A stretch of DNA of 64,000 nucleotides from assembly GCA_900313005.1 (NCBI GenBank), contig ONZJ01000002.1:1256996-1320995 (forward strand), given 5' to 3'. The DNA comes from Rhodobacteraceae bacterium EL129 (lineage in GTDB: Bacteria; Pseudomonadota; Alphaproteobacteria; Rhodobacterales; Rhodobacteraceae). The position numbers and the translations under genes are program-made. The notes beneath the pieces are model-generated. The model was not told the origin of the DNA. It made no database searches and saw nothing but the letters and a program-made list of their open reading frames with translations. Positions 45,926 to 54,786 of this stretch are shown piece after piece. How positions within the stretch are numbered: position 1 is the first letter of the stretch; every line of letters starts with the position of its first letter.

Positions 45926-48721
45926 ATGACATTTGCCGACCGCATCACCCGATTGCCCCGTGCCTATGCACCTGATCATGGCGCCGAGGCCCGTGCCCTG
46001 ATGCCTGACCTGTCGGGAGATCTTGCGGATTTGATCGACGGTGCTGCGGGGTGCAGCCCTTATCTGGCACAGCTTCTGAGCAAAGAACACGACTGGCTGA
46101 GCACCGCGGTGCAGGCGCCAGAAGACGCGTTGACGGCCGAGTTTGAGCGTCTGAACAGCGTGCCAGATGAAGCCCTGGCCGATGAGCTGCGCCGGGGCAA
46201 GCGGCGGGTGGCTTTGCTGACAGGGCTGGCGGATCTGGCGGGCGTGTGGCCATTGGCAGAGGTCACGGGCCATTTGACCGCCTTTGCAGATCTGGCCTGT
46301 CAGCTTGCCTTGCGCGCCGCCGTTGGACGCGAGATCAAACGTGGCAAACTGCCCGGGGCCACACCGGAGGATTTGCCGACAGCGGCGGGGATGTTTGTGC
46401 TGGCCATGGGTAAGATGGGCGCGGGCGAGCTGAACTACAGTTCGGATATCGATCTAATCTGCCTTTTTGACGAGGCGCAGTTTGACCCTGAGGATTACAA
46501 CGAAGCGCGCGCGTCTTTCATCCGTGCCACCCGCGCCATGTCCTCGATGCTGAATGACCGCACTGCCGAAGGCTATGTGTTCCGCACCGATCTGCGTCTG
46601 CGTCCCGATCCTCAGGTCACACCGGTCTGCATGGGCATGGCCGGGGCCGAGGCCTATTATGAAAGTCTAGGCCGCACCTGGGAGCGCGCAGCCTACATCA
46701 AGGCGCGGCCCTGTGCGGGTGATCTGGAAGCAGGCCAGCGGTTTCTGGACGGGTTGCGGCCATTCGTGTGGCGCAAGCATCTGGATTTCGCCGCCATCGA
46801 GGACGCCCACAACATGCGTCTGCGTATTCGACAGCATAAGGGCTTGGGTGGAAAACTGACCTTGCTGGGTCACAACATGAAACTGGGGCGTGGTGGCATT
46901 CGCGAGATAGAGTTCTTCACCCAGACCCGTCAGATCATCGCTGGGGGGCGCGACCCCGAATTGCGGGTGCGTGGCACGGTTGAGGGGCTGGCGCGGTTGA
47001 CCGAAAAGGATTGGGTGCCCGAGGCGGCAGCACAGGCACTGACAGATCACTACCTGTTTCACCGCGAGGTCGAGCATCGGTTGCAAATGCTACGCGATTC
47101 GCAAACCCATGAATTGCCCGGATCAGAGGCGGAGTTCGATCGACTGGCGGCCTTCATGGGGCGAGAGGTCGATGACCTCAAAGCAGAGCTGACCGAAAGG
47201 CTGACCGATGTGGATACAGTGATCGAAGGGTTTTTCGCGCCCGAAGACGGCGACCCGAGCGATGAGATTTCCGAGGGGGAAGCCGCGCTCGACAAAGATA
47301 TCATTGCCCGTTGGCCCAGTTATCCGGCCTTGCGGTCTGACCGGGCGAGCGAGATTTTCCGCCGTTTGCGCCCGGATATCCTGTCACGGCTTGCCCGTAC
47401 GGCCCATCCGAATGAGGCGCTCTTGGCGTTTGACGGGTTCCTTTCGGGGCTGCCCGCCGGAGTACAGGTCTTTTCGATGTTCGAAGCCAATCCGCAGTTG
47501 ATTGATTTGTTGGTCGATATTGCCGGAACAGCGCCCGAATTGGCCGCGTATCTCTCGCGCCATGCGAAAGTCTTTGACGCGGTGATCGCCGGGGCCTTCT
47601 TCAAGGATTGGCCCGGGCAGGCGGTCTTGACGGAAAAGCTGCGCAAGACCCTTGCGGAAGACGCGGATTACGAGACTAAGTTGATCCGCGCCCGACAATG
47701 GCACAAGGAATGGCACTTTCGCATCGGGGTGCATTTGCTACGCGGCTTGATCTCGGCGGATGCGGCCGGGCAGCAATATGCGGATCTGGCGCAGTCTGTT
47801 TTACAAGCGCTCTGGCCCGCCGTTGTAACCCAGTTTGCTGCCAAACATGGCGATCCGCCCGGGCGCGGCGCCGTGTTGTTGGGCATGGGATCGGTCGGGG
47901 CGGCGCGGTTGAATGCACGGTCTGATCTGGATCTGATCGTGATCTACGACGCCCAAGGGCAAGACAGTTCGGACGGGCGCAGGCCCTTGGCCACGCGAAC
48001 ATATTATGCCCGGCTAACGCAGGCGATGATCACGGCGTTGACGGCGCAAATGGCAGATGGGCGGCTCTACGAGGTGGACATGCGTCTGCGGCCCTCGGGC
48101 AATCAGGGGCCGGTGGCCACCAGTCTGCACTCGTTTCAGGACTACCAGAACACCGAGGCCTGGGTTTGGGAACATCTGGCGCTCACCCGTGCGCGGGTGA
48201 TGGCGGGGGATGAGGGTCTTGGGCAAGACATCGAGGCCTTTCGCACCGAGCTGCTGGCACGCCCACGGGATGCGGCGGCCACCCTACGCGATGTGGATGA
48301 TATGCGCACCCGGCTGATGAGCGCCAAGACGCCCGAAGGACCGCTGGACCCGCGCCGTGGCCCGGGGCATCTGCAAGCGGTGGAACTGGCGGCCCAAACG
48401 GGTTGCTTGCTGGCTGGCAGCCCCCTGCGTGATGTGCCTGACGCGTTGATCGCGGCCCAAGCTATCGGCTGGCTGGAGGCCACAGAGGCGCAGAGTTTGG
48501 AGCGTGCCTATGGGTTGTGCTGGAAATTGCTGCAATGTTCGCGCCTTTTGGGGGATAAACCTGTCGATCCGTCGCAACTGGGCGAGGGAGGTGCCGCTTT
48601 CCTCTTGCGTGAATGCGGATTTGACAGCATCACAGAGCTGCAGACCGCGCTGGAACAGGTGACCAGTGCGGCGTCGGACGTCATTCAGGCTGCATTGGCC
48701 AGACCACCATCCGGGGGATAA
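45926..48721 (+). CDS. glnE: Glutamine synthetase adenylyltransferase/adenylyl-removase
   Basis: The 931-residue two-headed enzyme controls glutamine synthetase. Each half has a nucleotidyltransferase motif: LNYSSDIDLICLFDEA in the N-terminal deadenylylating domain and GMGSVGAARLNARSDLDLIV in the C-terminal adenylylating domain. The start MTFADRITRLPRA at 45926 is the family-typical one; a longer reading into the upstream gene is not. A small gene follows after two bases. Confidence 0.95.
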   Translation: MTFADRITRLPRAYAPDHGAEARALMPDLSGDLADLIDGAAGCSPYLAQLLSKEHDWLSTAVQAPEDALTAEFERLNSVPDEALADELRRGKRRVALLTGLADLAGVWPLAEVTGHLTAFADLACQLALRAAVGREIKRGKLPGATPEDLPTAAGMFVLAMGKMGAGELNYSSDIDLICLFDEAQFDPEDYNEARASFIRATRAMSSMLNDRTAEGYVFRTDLRLRPDPQVTPVCMGMAGAEAYYESLGRTWERAAYIKARPCAGDLEAGQRFLDGLRPFVWRKHLDFAAIEDAHNMRLRIRQHKGLGGKLTLLGHNMKLGRGGIREIEFFTQTRQIIAGGRDPELRVRGTVEGLARLTEKDWVPEAAAQALTDHYLFHREVEHRLQMLRDSQTHELPGSEAEFDRLAAFMGREVDDLKAELTERLTDVDTVIEGFFAPEDGDPSDEISEGEAALDKDIIARWPSYPALRSDRASEIFRRLRPDILSRLARTAHPNEALLAFDGFLSGLPAGVQVFSMFEANPQLIDLLVDIAGTAPELAAYLSRHAKVFDAVIAGAFFKDWPGQAVLTEKLRKTLAEDADYETKLIRARQWHKEWHFRIGVHLLRGLISADAAGQQYADLAQSVLQALWPAVVTQFAAKHGDPPGRGAVLLGMGSVGAARLNARSDLDLIVIYDAQGQDSSDGRRPLATRTYYARLTQAMITALTAQMADGRLYEVDMRLRPSGNQGPVATSLHSFQDYQNTEAWVWEHLALTRARVMAGDEGLGQDIEAFRTELLARPRDAAATLRDVDDMRTRLMSAKTPEGPLDPRRGPGHLQAVELAAQTGCLLAGSPLRDVPDALIAAQAIGWLEATEAQSLERAYGLCWKLLQCSRLLGDKPVDPSQLGEGGAAFLLRECGFDSITELQTALEQVTSAASDVIQAALARPPSGG

Positions 48722-48723
48722 CC

Positions 48724-48999
48724 ATGGACCGTGACCCAATTGACACCAAGGGGCTGATCCGAGAGGCCTATCGCATCGAGGGAATTGATGCAGGGCAATG
48801 CCGCTCGATCTTTCTGGACTGGGCCTTGTCCTTGCCTGATACCGAAGACACCCAGGCCGCACTTGCTGTGATGGTGGCACGCTACGGTGCAGATCATCCT
48901 GAGCACCCGATGACCACAGTTCTCAAGGAAGGTCAGGCCGCATCAGCCCGTCCAAAACGGCGTGGCGGCTGGCGATCGCGCCCGCGCGATGGCGAATAA
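48724..48999 (+). CDS. Small conserved protein following glnE
   Basis: The 91-residue protein starts two bases after the glnE stop and probably shares its transcript. It reads as two helices (GLIREAYRIEGIDAGQCRSI and DTEDTQAALAVMVARYGADH) with a basic C-terminus (RPKRRGGWRSRPR). I recognise no named domain; similar short genes after glnE occur in this bacterial group. Confidence 0.7.
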   Translation: MDRDPIDTKGLIREAYRIEGIDAGQCRSIFLDWALSLPDTEDTQAALAVMVARYGADHPEHPMTTVLKEGQAASARPKRRGGWRSRPRDGE

Positions 49000-49168
49000 G
49001 TACCTGTAATTGATGTATTAAAATCGGTGCATTTGGCTGTTTCCACACCGGAAACGCCTTGTTCTGGCCTGGAAACAATCACGGTAATGCGCCGGAATTG
49101 CCTAAATTGCGCCTAAATTCAGGATCAAATTGTCTTCAGTCATTTGGGCCAAGCCCCAGGAGGAAGAC

Positions 49169-49801
49169 ATGAAAACTGTACGTCTTATTGCCGCACTCGC
49201 CACAGCTGTCTCGCTGTCCGCCTGTGCTTCGGTCGAAACCGTTTCCCGCTCGGCCCCGCAGACTGCACCGGCAGTCCAACCCACATCGGCTGCGCTGAAC
49301 ATTCAAGCCATCAATGTGGACGTGCCCTATACTTTGAGAGTTTCTGAGGCCAACCTTTATTATCCCGGTGGCGACATCGTCTGGCGTGAAGATCCTGCTG
49401 GTGACCGCCATCAGCAAGTGAAAGCCATCTTTGAGGCCGGCCTGCAAAAGGCGGCCGCCAGCGCGCAAGGCACAGTGCCTGTCGTTGTCGACATCGAAGT
49501 GACCCGTTTCCATGCGCTGACAGAAAAAGCCCGCTACACCACTGGTGGTGTGCACGCGGTGCAATTCAAAATGCGCCTTCTGAACCCTGAAACCGGTGTC
49601 GCCTATACAGAATCCCGCGAAATTCAGGCCGATTTCAAAGCCTTTGGCGGCGCTCGTGCCCTTGCTGCGGAACGCAATGGCCTCACGCAGAAGGTACGGA
49701 TCACCAATCGGATTGCCGAAGTTGTGGCACAGGAACTGGCCAACCCCGGTTCGTTCGTGGCGCTGAACAACGGCTTCTTCGGTGCCCTGAATCAAATCTG
49801 A
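49169..49801 (+). CDS. DUF6778-like lipoprotein
   Basis: The 210-residue protein has a lipoprotein signal (LATAVSLSACAS, lipobox LSAC), preceded by a strong AGGAGG at the right distance from ATG 49169. The mature domain (NIQAINVDVPYTLRVSEANL; VVVDIEVTRFHALTEKARYT) fits the Rhodobacteraceae DUF6778 family of unknown function. Its 3' end runs into the hairpin that contains the next gene's start codon. Confidence 0.78.
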   Translation: MKTVRLIAALATAVSLSACASVETVSRSAPQTAPAVQPTSAALNIQAINVDVPYTLRVSEANLYYPGGDIVWREDPAGDRHQQVKAIFEAGLQKAAASAQGTVPVVVDIEVTRFHALTEKARYTTGGVHAVQFKMRLLNPETGVAYTESREIQADFKAFGGARALAAERNGLTQKVRITNRIAEVVAQELANPGSFVALNNGFFGALNQI

Positions 49802-49827
49802 TCTTTCAACAGACACCTAAACCGCTT

Positions 49828-49856
49828 AAGGGGACGGCATGACGCTGTCCCCTTTT
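49828..49856 (+). promoter_or_regulatory. Hairpin with the rlmI start codon in its loop
   Basis: AAGGGGACGGC (49828-49838) pairs with GCTGTCCCCTT (49844-49854), one G-U pair, leaving loop ATGAC whose ATG is the start codon of the RlmI-like gene. The 5' arm contains the purine-rich AGGGGA ribosome-binding site. TT follows, so it may also act as the intrinsic terminator of the lipoprotein gene. Eleven base pairs make it stable enough to block ribosome entry. Confidence 0.6.
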
Positions 49857-51035
49857 CCTATTGTGCGCCTGAAACCCAAAGTGCGCGTCCAAAACATCCG
49901 CCACGGGTTCCCGTGGGTGTATGACAACGAGGTCGTCACCGACCGCCGTACGCGCGCGATTGAGCCGGGTGCCATTGCCGTGTTGGAAGACGCCGAACGC
50001 GCGCCTCTGGGGTTGATCGCGGTCAATCCTGCCTCGCGGATCATTGGCCGTATGCTTGAGCGCGATCTGAGTGTTGCGATTGATCAGGCCTGGTTGGCCG
50101 CCCGGTTGCAACGGGCGCTGGACATGCGTGCGCGGATGTATGACCAGCCGCATTACCGCCTGGTACATGCCGAGGCAGACGGTCTGCCCGGTGTGGTGAT
50201 CGACCGGTTTGGCGATTGCGCGGTGGTGCAGCCCAATGCCGCCTGGGCCGAGAGGCTCTTGCCCGAGCTGACGGCGGCCCTGCAGGAGGTGACCGGCGTA
50301 AAGCATGTGTTGAAAAACGCATCGGGCCGCGCGCGGGCACTGGACGGTCTGGATGATGTCAGCGCGGTTTTGGCAGGGCAGGCACCCGAGGCGCCTTTGC
50401 CCGTGCCGATGAACGGGGCCACATATATGGCTGATCTGACAGGCGGGCAAAAGACCGGACTGTTTTATGACCAACGTCCCAACCATGCGTTTGCGGCCAC
50501 CCTGGCCCAGGGGGCCGAAGTGCTGGATGTGTTCAGCCATGTGGGCGGCTTTGCTTTGGCAGCTTTGGCGGGTGGGGCGAAAAGCGCGCTGGCCGTGGAC
50601 GGCTCGCAACCGGCCTTGGATCTTGCGACCGCAGGGGCCGAGGCCATGGGCAAAACCGCAGTCTTTGGGACGCGCAAGGGCGATGCCTTTGAGGTTTTGA
50701 CCGCCTTAACCGAAGAGGGCGCGCAGTTTGATATTGTAATCTGTGATCCGCCAGCCTTTGCCCCCTCTAAGAAAGCCCTGGATGCGGGTTTGCGTGCTTA
50801 TGAGCGGATTGCCCGGCTGGCGGCCCCCTTGGTGCTCGATGGGGGATATCTGGGCCTGTGTTCGTGTTCACATGCCGCCGATATGTCGAAGTTCCGCACC
50901 GCTTGCATTCGGGGCATCGGACGGGCCGGGCGGGCATCGGCGCTGATCCATTCCGGGTCTGCCGGACCGGATCATCCACAGCATCCGCAGCTGGCCGAAA
51001 GCGGCTATCTCAAATCCCTTTTCTTCCGCTTGTGA
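49839..51035 (+). CDS. RlmI-like 23S rRNA m5C methyltransferase
   Basis: The 398-residue protein has an N-terminal PUA-like region (PIVRLKPKVRVQNIRHGFPW VYDNE) and a SAM-binding Rossmann domain (EVLDVFSHVGGFALAALAGG, VICDPPAFAPSKKALDAG), matching RlmI, which methylates a cytosine in 23S rRNA. Its start codon lies in the loop of the hairpin at 49828-49856. The TGA overlaps the ATG of the PIN gene. Confidence 0.87.
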   Translation: MTLSPFPIVRLKPKVRVQNIRHGFPWVYDNEVVTDRRTRAIEPGAIAVLEDAERAPLGLIAVNPASRIIGRMLERDLSVAIDQAWLAARLQRALDMRARMYDQPHYRLVHAEADGLPGVVIDRFGDCAVVQPNAAWAERLLPELTAALQEVTGVKHVLKNASGRARALDGLDDVSAVLAGQAPEAPLPVPMNGATYMADLTGGQKTGLFYDQRPNHAFAATLAQGAEVLDVFSHVGGFALAALAGGAKSALAVDGSQPALDLATAGAEAMGKTAVFGTRKGDAFEVLTALTEEGAQFDIVICDPPAFAPSKKALDAGLRAYERIARLAAPLVLDGGYLGLCSCSHAADMSKFRTACIRGIGRAGRASALIHSGSAGPDHPQHPQLAESGYLKSLFFRL

Positions 51036-51586
51036 TGAAGGCGCTGCTGGACACCTGTGTAATCTACCCCACGGTGATGCGGCAGATGTTGCTGAGGGTG
51101 GCGGCGCAGGGTGTCTACACGCCCCTGTGGTCCGCGCGCATCATCGAAGAGTGGCAGCGGGCGGCGCAGAAATTAGGGCCGGAGGGTGTGGCCCAAGCGG
51201 GGTCCGAGGCCGCGTTTTTGCGCCTCAACTGGCCGGATGCCGAAGTGACCTGGCCTGCGTCACTGGAGGACCGCCTCTGGCTACCTGATCCGGCCGATAC
51301 CCATGTGCTGGCGGCGGCAATAGCTGGATCGGCGGATGTGATCCTCACACTTAATGCCAAGGATTTCCCGCGTAACATATTGGCCGAAGAAGGCCTGAGT
51401 CGTGCGGATCCCGACTCCTTTTTGCATGGTATCTGGGAGGCGCAGCCCGATCTTGTGGTCAAGGCGGCACAGGAGGTGCTGGCAGAGGCCAACCGACTGT
51501 CGGGCGAAACGTGGGAGATGCGCGGGTTGATGAAAAAAGCGCGCCTGCCACGTGTGGGCAAGGCATTGGCGATACAGCCGGGCTGA
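51035..51586 (+). CDS. PIN-domain protein
   Basis: The 183-residue protein starts at ATG 51035, inside the stop of the RlmI-like gene (TGATG), and shows PIN-domain acidic residues (LLDTCVIYPTVMRQ, WLPDPADTHVLAAAIAGSAD, VILTLNAKDFP). PIN domains cleave RNA; many are toxins, but no small antitoxin gene is adjacent. A helical C-terminus (VVKAAQEVLAEANRLSG) follows the nuclease part. Confidence 0.8.
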   Translation: MKALLDTCVIYPTVMRQMLLRVAAQGVYTPLWSARIIEEWQRAAQKLGPEGVAQAGSEAAFLRLNWPDAEVTWPASLEDRLWLPDPADTHVLAAAIAGSADVILTLNAKDFPRNILAEEGLSRADPDSFLHGIWEAQPDLVVKAAQEVLAEANRLSGETWEMRGLMKKARLPRVGKALAIQPG

Positions 51587-51594
51587 AGCCCGGC
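51577..51594. repeat. REP-like palindrome over the PIN stop codon
   Basis: GCCGGGCT (51577-51584), GA, AGCCCGGC (51587-51594): a perfect eight-base-pair hairpin. The PIN stop TGA lies at its tip, and the convergent M48 gene ends at 51595. It is of the widespread GCCGGGCTTCAGCCCGGC type and could terminate both genes. Confidence 0.65.
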
Positions 51595-52281
51595 CTACGA
51601 TTTGGCCCAGCGGTCGTTCAGTTTCTCAATCGCAGCAATGCGCTCGCCCGTCTTGGGGTGGCTCAATAGCCATGCGGGTGCTGTTCCGGCTTGCGATTGG
51701 GTCAGTGCCTCAAGCTTTTCAAACAGGGCAATCTGCGGCCCGGTGCCGATCCCTGCGCGGGTCAGAAGAGCGGCGGCATAGGCGTCGGCCTCATATTCAT
51801 CCGAGCGTGACAAACGGGCGGCCAGCAGGGTGGTCAGCATATTGGCAATCCAGACGCCTACTCCGGGGATGAACCGGCTTAGCACCATAGCGAGCGCCGT
51901 GCGCAGGGCATTTTGACCGGAAAAATCAATCATCCGGCGGCGGGAATGGCCAAGGGCCACATGTCCCAATTCATGGGCGATGACGCTGGCCATTTCATCT
52001 GCGCTCACGTCGCCGGACTGAAACTTGCGGTAAAAGCCACGGGTGATGAAGATGCGCCCATCAGGGGCGGCCAGGCCGTTGACCGGGTCGATCTCGTAGA
52101 TGTGCACCCGGATGCGCGGCAGGTCCAGCGCCTTGGCTAGCTTGTCACACATCACTTTGAGCATCGGATCGGCGAGTTCAGTCGATTGCGCGTCCAACTC
52201 GCGCCGGGTGCGCCAGGCCGAGAAGTGATACATCACAAGGCCATAACCAACGGCCAGCAGGATGGGGAGGACTTTGAACAT
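51595..52281 (-). CDS. M48-family zinc metalloprotease
   Basis: The 228-residue protein from ATG 52281 has a membrane anchor (MFKVLPILLAVGYGLVMYHF) and the zinc motif HELGH in MASVIAHELGHVALGHSRRR, followed by the third ligand region (DEYEADAYAAALLTRAG). Relatives such as BepA/HtpX act in envelope protein quality control. The frame extending upstream to 52362 has no protease-like sequence. Confidence 0.88.
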   Translation of the reverse strand: MFKVLPILLAVGYGLVMYHFSAWRTRRELDAQSTELADPMLKVMCDKLAKALDLPRIRVHIYEIDPVNGLAAPDGRIFITRGFYRKFQSGDVSADEMASVIAHELGHVALGHSRRRMIDFSGQNALRTALAMVLSRFIPGVGVWIANMLTTLLAARLSRSDEYEADAYAAALLTRAGIGTGPQIALFEKLEALTQSQAGTAPAWLLSHPKTGERIAAIEKLNDRWAKS

Positions 52282-52377
52282 AAGGGATATATGGTGCAGG
52301 GCACGTCCCGGGGCAAGCTCATCCGCCCTGACAGGCGGCCTCGCGGCGAGGCGGGCACGCAAGAGCCCGAAGAGCGT

Positions 52378-53526
52378 TTACCGGATTAGCAAATCCAGAG
52401 GCTGGCGCGACAGGCGCTCAACGCCTGTTTCGGTCACCAGCACCGAATGGCCATAACACATGGCTTTGCCTGCCTCAGAGTCCATCACGATCATATGCAG
52501 GAAAAACACCTGACCGGGTTGCATGATCAGCGGGTTGCCTTCGTAGAACATCGGGAAATCCACCCAGATCGGGTTATAAATCGCCCCCATCGCATAGCCG
52601 CAGGCCTGCGAGCGGGCATGGTGTAACCCGGCGGCATCAAAAGTTCTGGCATAGGCGTCAAAGACATTCCCCATCGGATCGCCGGGACGGATTGCGGCCT
52701 CGCAGGCCTCGAGCGCATTCACACAGGCGCTGTGCATATGGCGCTGGTGATCATCGGGTGAGCCGATCACCACCGTGCGCATCATGGCCGCGTGATAGCG
52801 GGCATAAGCGCCGGACCATTCCCATGTCATCTGATCCTGCGCGTCCAGATGACGTCGGCCCGAGTAATAGCGACACAAAAGTGCATATTCGCCTGAACCA
52901 AGGATAAATTCATTGCCCGCGTAATCCCCTCCGCCCCGAAAGACTGCGCCTTGCATCTCTGCCAGAATGTCGCCCTCGAACGCACCGGGCCCGGTCACAG
53001 CCAGTCCGGCATCCATGGCATCATCGGAGAGTTTTGCGGCCCTACGGTGCATGTCCACCTCAGCCGGGGATTTAAGGCGGCGCAGGGTGCGGATCACCTC
53101 GGAGGCTTCAACCAGATCCGGCAAGGCAGCCCGCAACATCTGACCATTGAAATCGGTCAGGCCTTGGGTTTTTGATTCGTAACCCAATCGGCCGCCAGCG
53201 ACGCCGAGCTTGGTCAGCAGCGCTTTGAGATCATCGGTGGGGTTCACGCCTTCTTTCTCAGCCCAGATATGGATTTCGTCATCCTTGAGGGTCGAGGTCA
53301 GCTGCGCCTGTCGCCAGTCGGGCAGGCGGGTCAGCAGATGCAGATCGCCCGAAGCCGTCAGCACCAAGGCCTGAAACATGGCAAAGCCAAAGGTGTCATA
53401 CCCACAGAGCCAGAAATGGCTTTCCGGGGCGAACATGATCAGTGCGTCAAGTTCGGCCTCCTGTATGGCGGTTACGGCGCGGGTTTTGCGCCGGTCATAT
53501 TCAGCTTGGTCAAAATGAAGGGGCAT
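52378..53526 (-). CDS. Creatinase-like M24 hydrolase without metal ligands
   Basis: The 382-residue protein from ATG 53526 has the creatinase N-terminal domain (LDALIMFAPESHFWLCGYDT) and a pita-bread M24 C-terminal domain (VDMHRRAAKLSDDAMDAGLA, YARYHAAMMRT). The five metal ligands of aminopeptidases are not conserved: the first Asp reads Glu, the second Ala, and the His and two Glu positions are also lost (FFLHMIVMD; MCYGHSVLVTE). Metal-free members include creatinase and ectoine hydrolase DoeA, so a C-N hydrolase is more likely than a peptidase. Confidence 0.75.
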   Translation of the reverse strand: MPLHFDQAEYDRRKTRAVTAIQEAELDALIMFAPESHFWLCGYDTFGFAMFQALVLTASGDLHLLTRLPDWRQAQLTSTLKDDEIHIWAEKEGVNPTDDLKALLTKLGVAGGRLGYESKTQGLTDFNGQMLRAALPDLVEASEVIRTLRRLKSPAEVDMHRRAAKLSDDAMDAGLAVTGPGAFEGDILAEMQGAVFRGGGDYAGNEFILGSGEYALLCRYYSGRRHLDAQDQMTWEWSGAYARYHAAMMRTVVIGSPDDHQRHMHSACVNALEACEAAIRPGDPMGNVFDAYARTFDAAGLHHARSQACGYAMGAIYNPIWVDFPMFYEGNPLIMQPGQVFFLHMIVMDSEAGKAMCYGHSVLVTETGVERLSRQPLDLLIR

Positions 53527-53550
53527 GGTGCGCTCCGAAAAAGATTTTGT

Positions 53551-53650
53551 GCCTCCGGCGGGGATATTTTTGGCCTGAAGAAGGGGCGCGCGCGCTACCT
53601 CTTTCTTCTTGCTGCAAATATCCCGGGGAGTTTGAGGGGCTGGCCCCTCA
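53551..53650. repeat. Intergenic inverted repeat with terminator-like hairpin
   Basis: GGGGATATTTTTGGC and GAAGAAG on the left mirror CTTCTTGCTG and AAATATCCCGGGG on the right with mismatches, spanning 53559-53628. Next to it, TGAGGGGC (53633-53640), TG, GCCCCTCA (53643-53650) is a perfect eight-base-pair hairpin. The block lies after the radical SAM stop and before the M24 start. Similar blocks are frequent between genes in Roseobacters, which I state from memory. Confidence 0.55.
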
Positions 53651-53683
53651 AGGTCTGTTCCAAAAGCGACGTTTAAACAGATA

Positions 53684-54637
53684 TCAGGCCGAGCAGGACG
53701 CGCCGCCCAAAACGCAAAATTTAGCGCAATGGGGGTGGTTGAGCGCCACGTCGCCCTCGGCTTCGGCCAGTGTCGTGCCAAGTTCAAACTCGGGTGAATA
53801 GGGCAAAAGCGTACAGGCTAATACGGATGGGGTAGCAGCGCCTTTGCGTTTGACGACCATGCGAGACGAAGAACACATCATCGCATCAGGAGATTTGTCG
53901 AGGATACCCCAACACGCCGTGGTGATTTCGGGCACTTCAACGGTTTCGTCCATTTCAGGGAAAAGAACGGTCATTCCCGGGTTTTGCGCATCAATCTTAA
54001 AGTCATGAGTGTCGTAAAACGCTTGATATCCGGCGCGGCTGTCGGCATCGGTCTCTCCCCAAACGGTACGACCGGCCACAGCCATTGTGATGTTGTTATC
54101 GCGAAGCCACTGCATGCCTTCAACTGTGCGGGCAAAGGCATCTTTGCCGCGTTCCTTGTCGTGCAATTCGGCTGAATAGTGATCGACGGAAATGCGCAGT
54201 GTCAGCTTGTCACGGTAGGTGTCGGCCAGCTCCAGCAAGCCCGTCTGCACGCGTTTGCGCATCATCGGACGCATGGCGTTCGTCAGGATTAGCACATCGT
54301 AACCGCGTTCCAGCGCCGCGCGGGTGATGTCGATCATCTGGGGGTTCATAAATGGCTCACCGCCGGTGAAAGCAATTTCTCGGATCGGCCAGTTGCGGTC
54401 TTCGATCTGATCCAGATAATCGCGGACTTCATCCGTTGTGATGTACACCAGCCGATCATTGTCGGGCGAGCTTTCGATATAGCAGTTCAGGCAGGTGATG
54501 TTGCACAGGGTTCCGGTGTTGAACCACAGCGTTTCGGGATGTGTCAGTGCCACCGTTGCACGCTCTTCCCCCTTGGCCGTTAGCCTGGGGTCAACAAACT
54601 TGCCGATATTGGCCTGTGCGTGGGTGCCGTCTTTCAT
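53684..54637 (-). CDS. Radical SAM protein with Cys-rich C-terminus
   Basis: The 317-residue protein, started at ATG 54637 behind AGAGGA, has the radical SAM cluster motif CNITCLNC (CxxxCxxC) and the GGEPFMNPQM SAM-binding loop. A TIM-barrel region follows. Near the end Cys residues recur (ACWGILDKSP, CAKFCVLGGASCSA), suggesting a second metal centre or SPASM-like tail. The substrate is unknown. It is adjacent to the creatinase-like gene and divergent from zwf. Confidence 0.8.
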   Translation of the reverse strand: MKDGTHAQANIGKFVDPRLTAKGEERATVALTHPETLWFNTGTLCNITCLNCYIESSPDNDRLVYITTDEVRDYLDQIEDRNWPIREIAFTGGEPFMNPQMIDITRAALERGYDVLILTNAMRPMMRKRVQTGLLELADTYRDKLTLRISVDHYSAELHDKERGKDAFARTVEGMQWLRDNNITMAVAGRTVWGETDADSRAGYQAFYDTHDFKIDAQNPGMTVLFPEMDETVEVPEITTACWGILDKSPDAMMCSSSRMVVKRKGAATPSVLACTLLPYSPEFELGTTLAEAEGDVALNHPHCAKFCVLGGASCSA

Positions 54638-54786
54638 CTGAGCTGGTCCTCTGCCTGTCTTGGTAATGCACCTAACGGCTTGGAGGTCATAAGAAAAGCC
54701 GGGCGTATCCTCGCTGACGCCATTGTGAACGTTTGGCAACCTGTTAAAGTTGCGCCAACCCCGATTGTCAGGGCAGGAGTCTCCTC

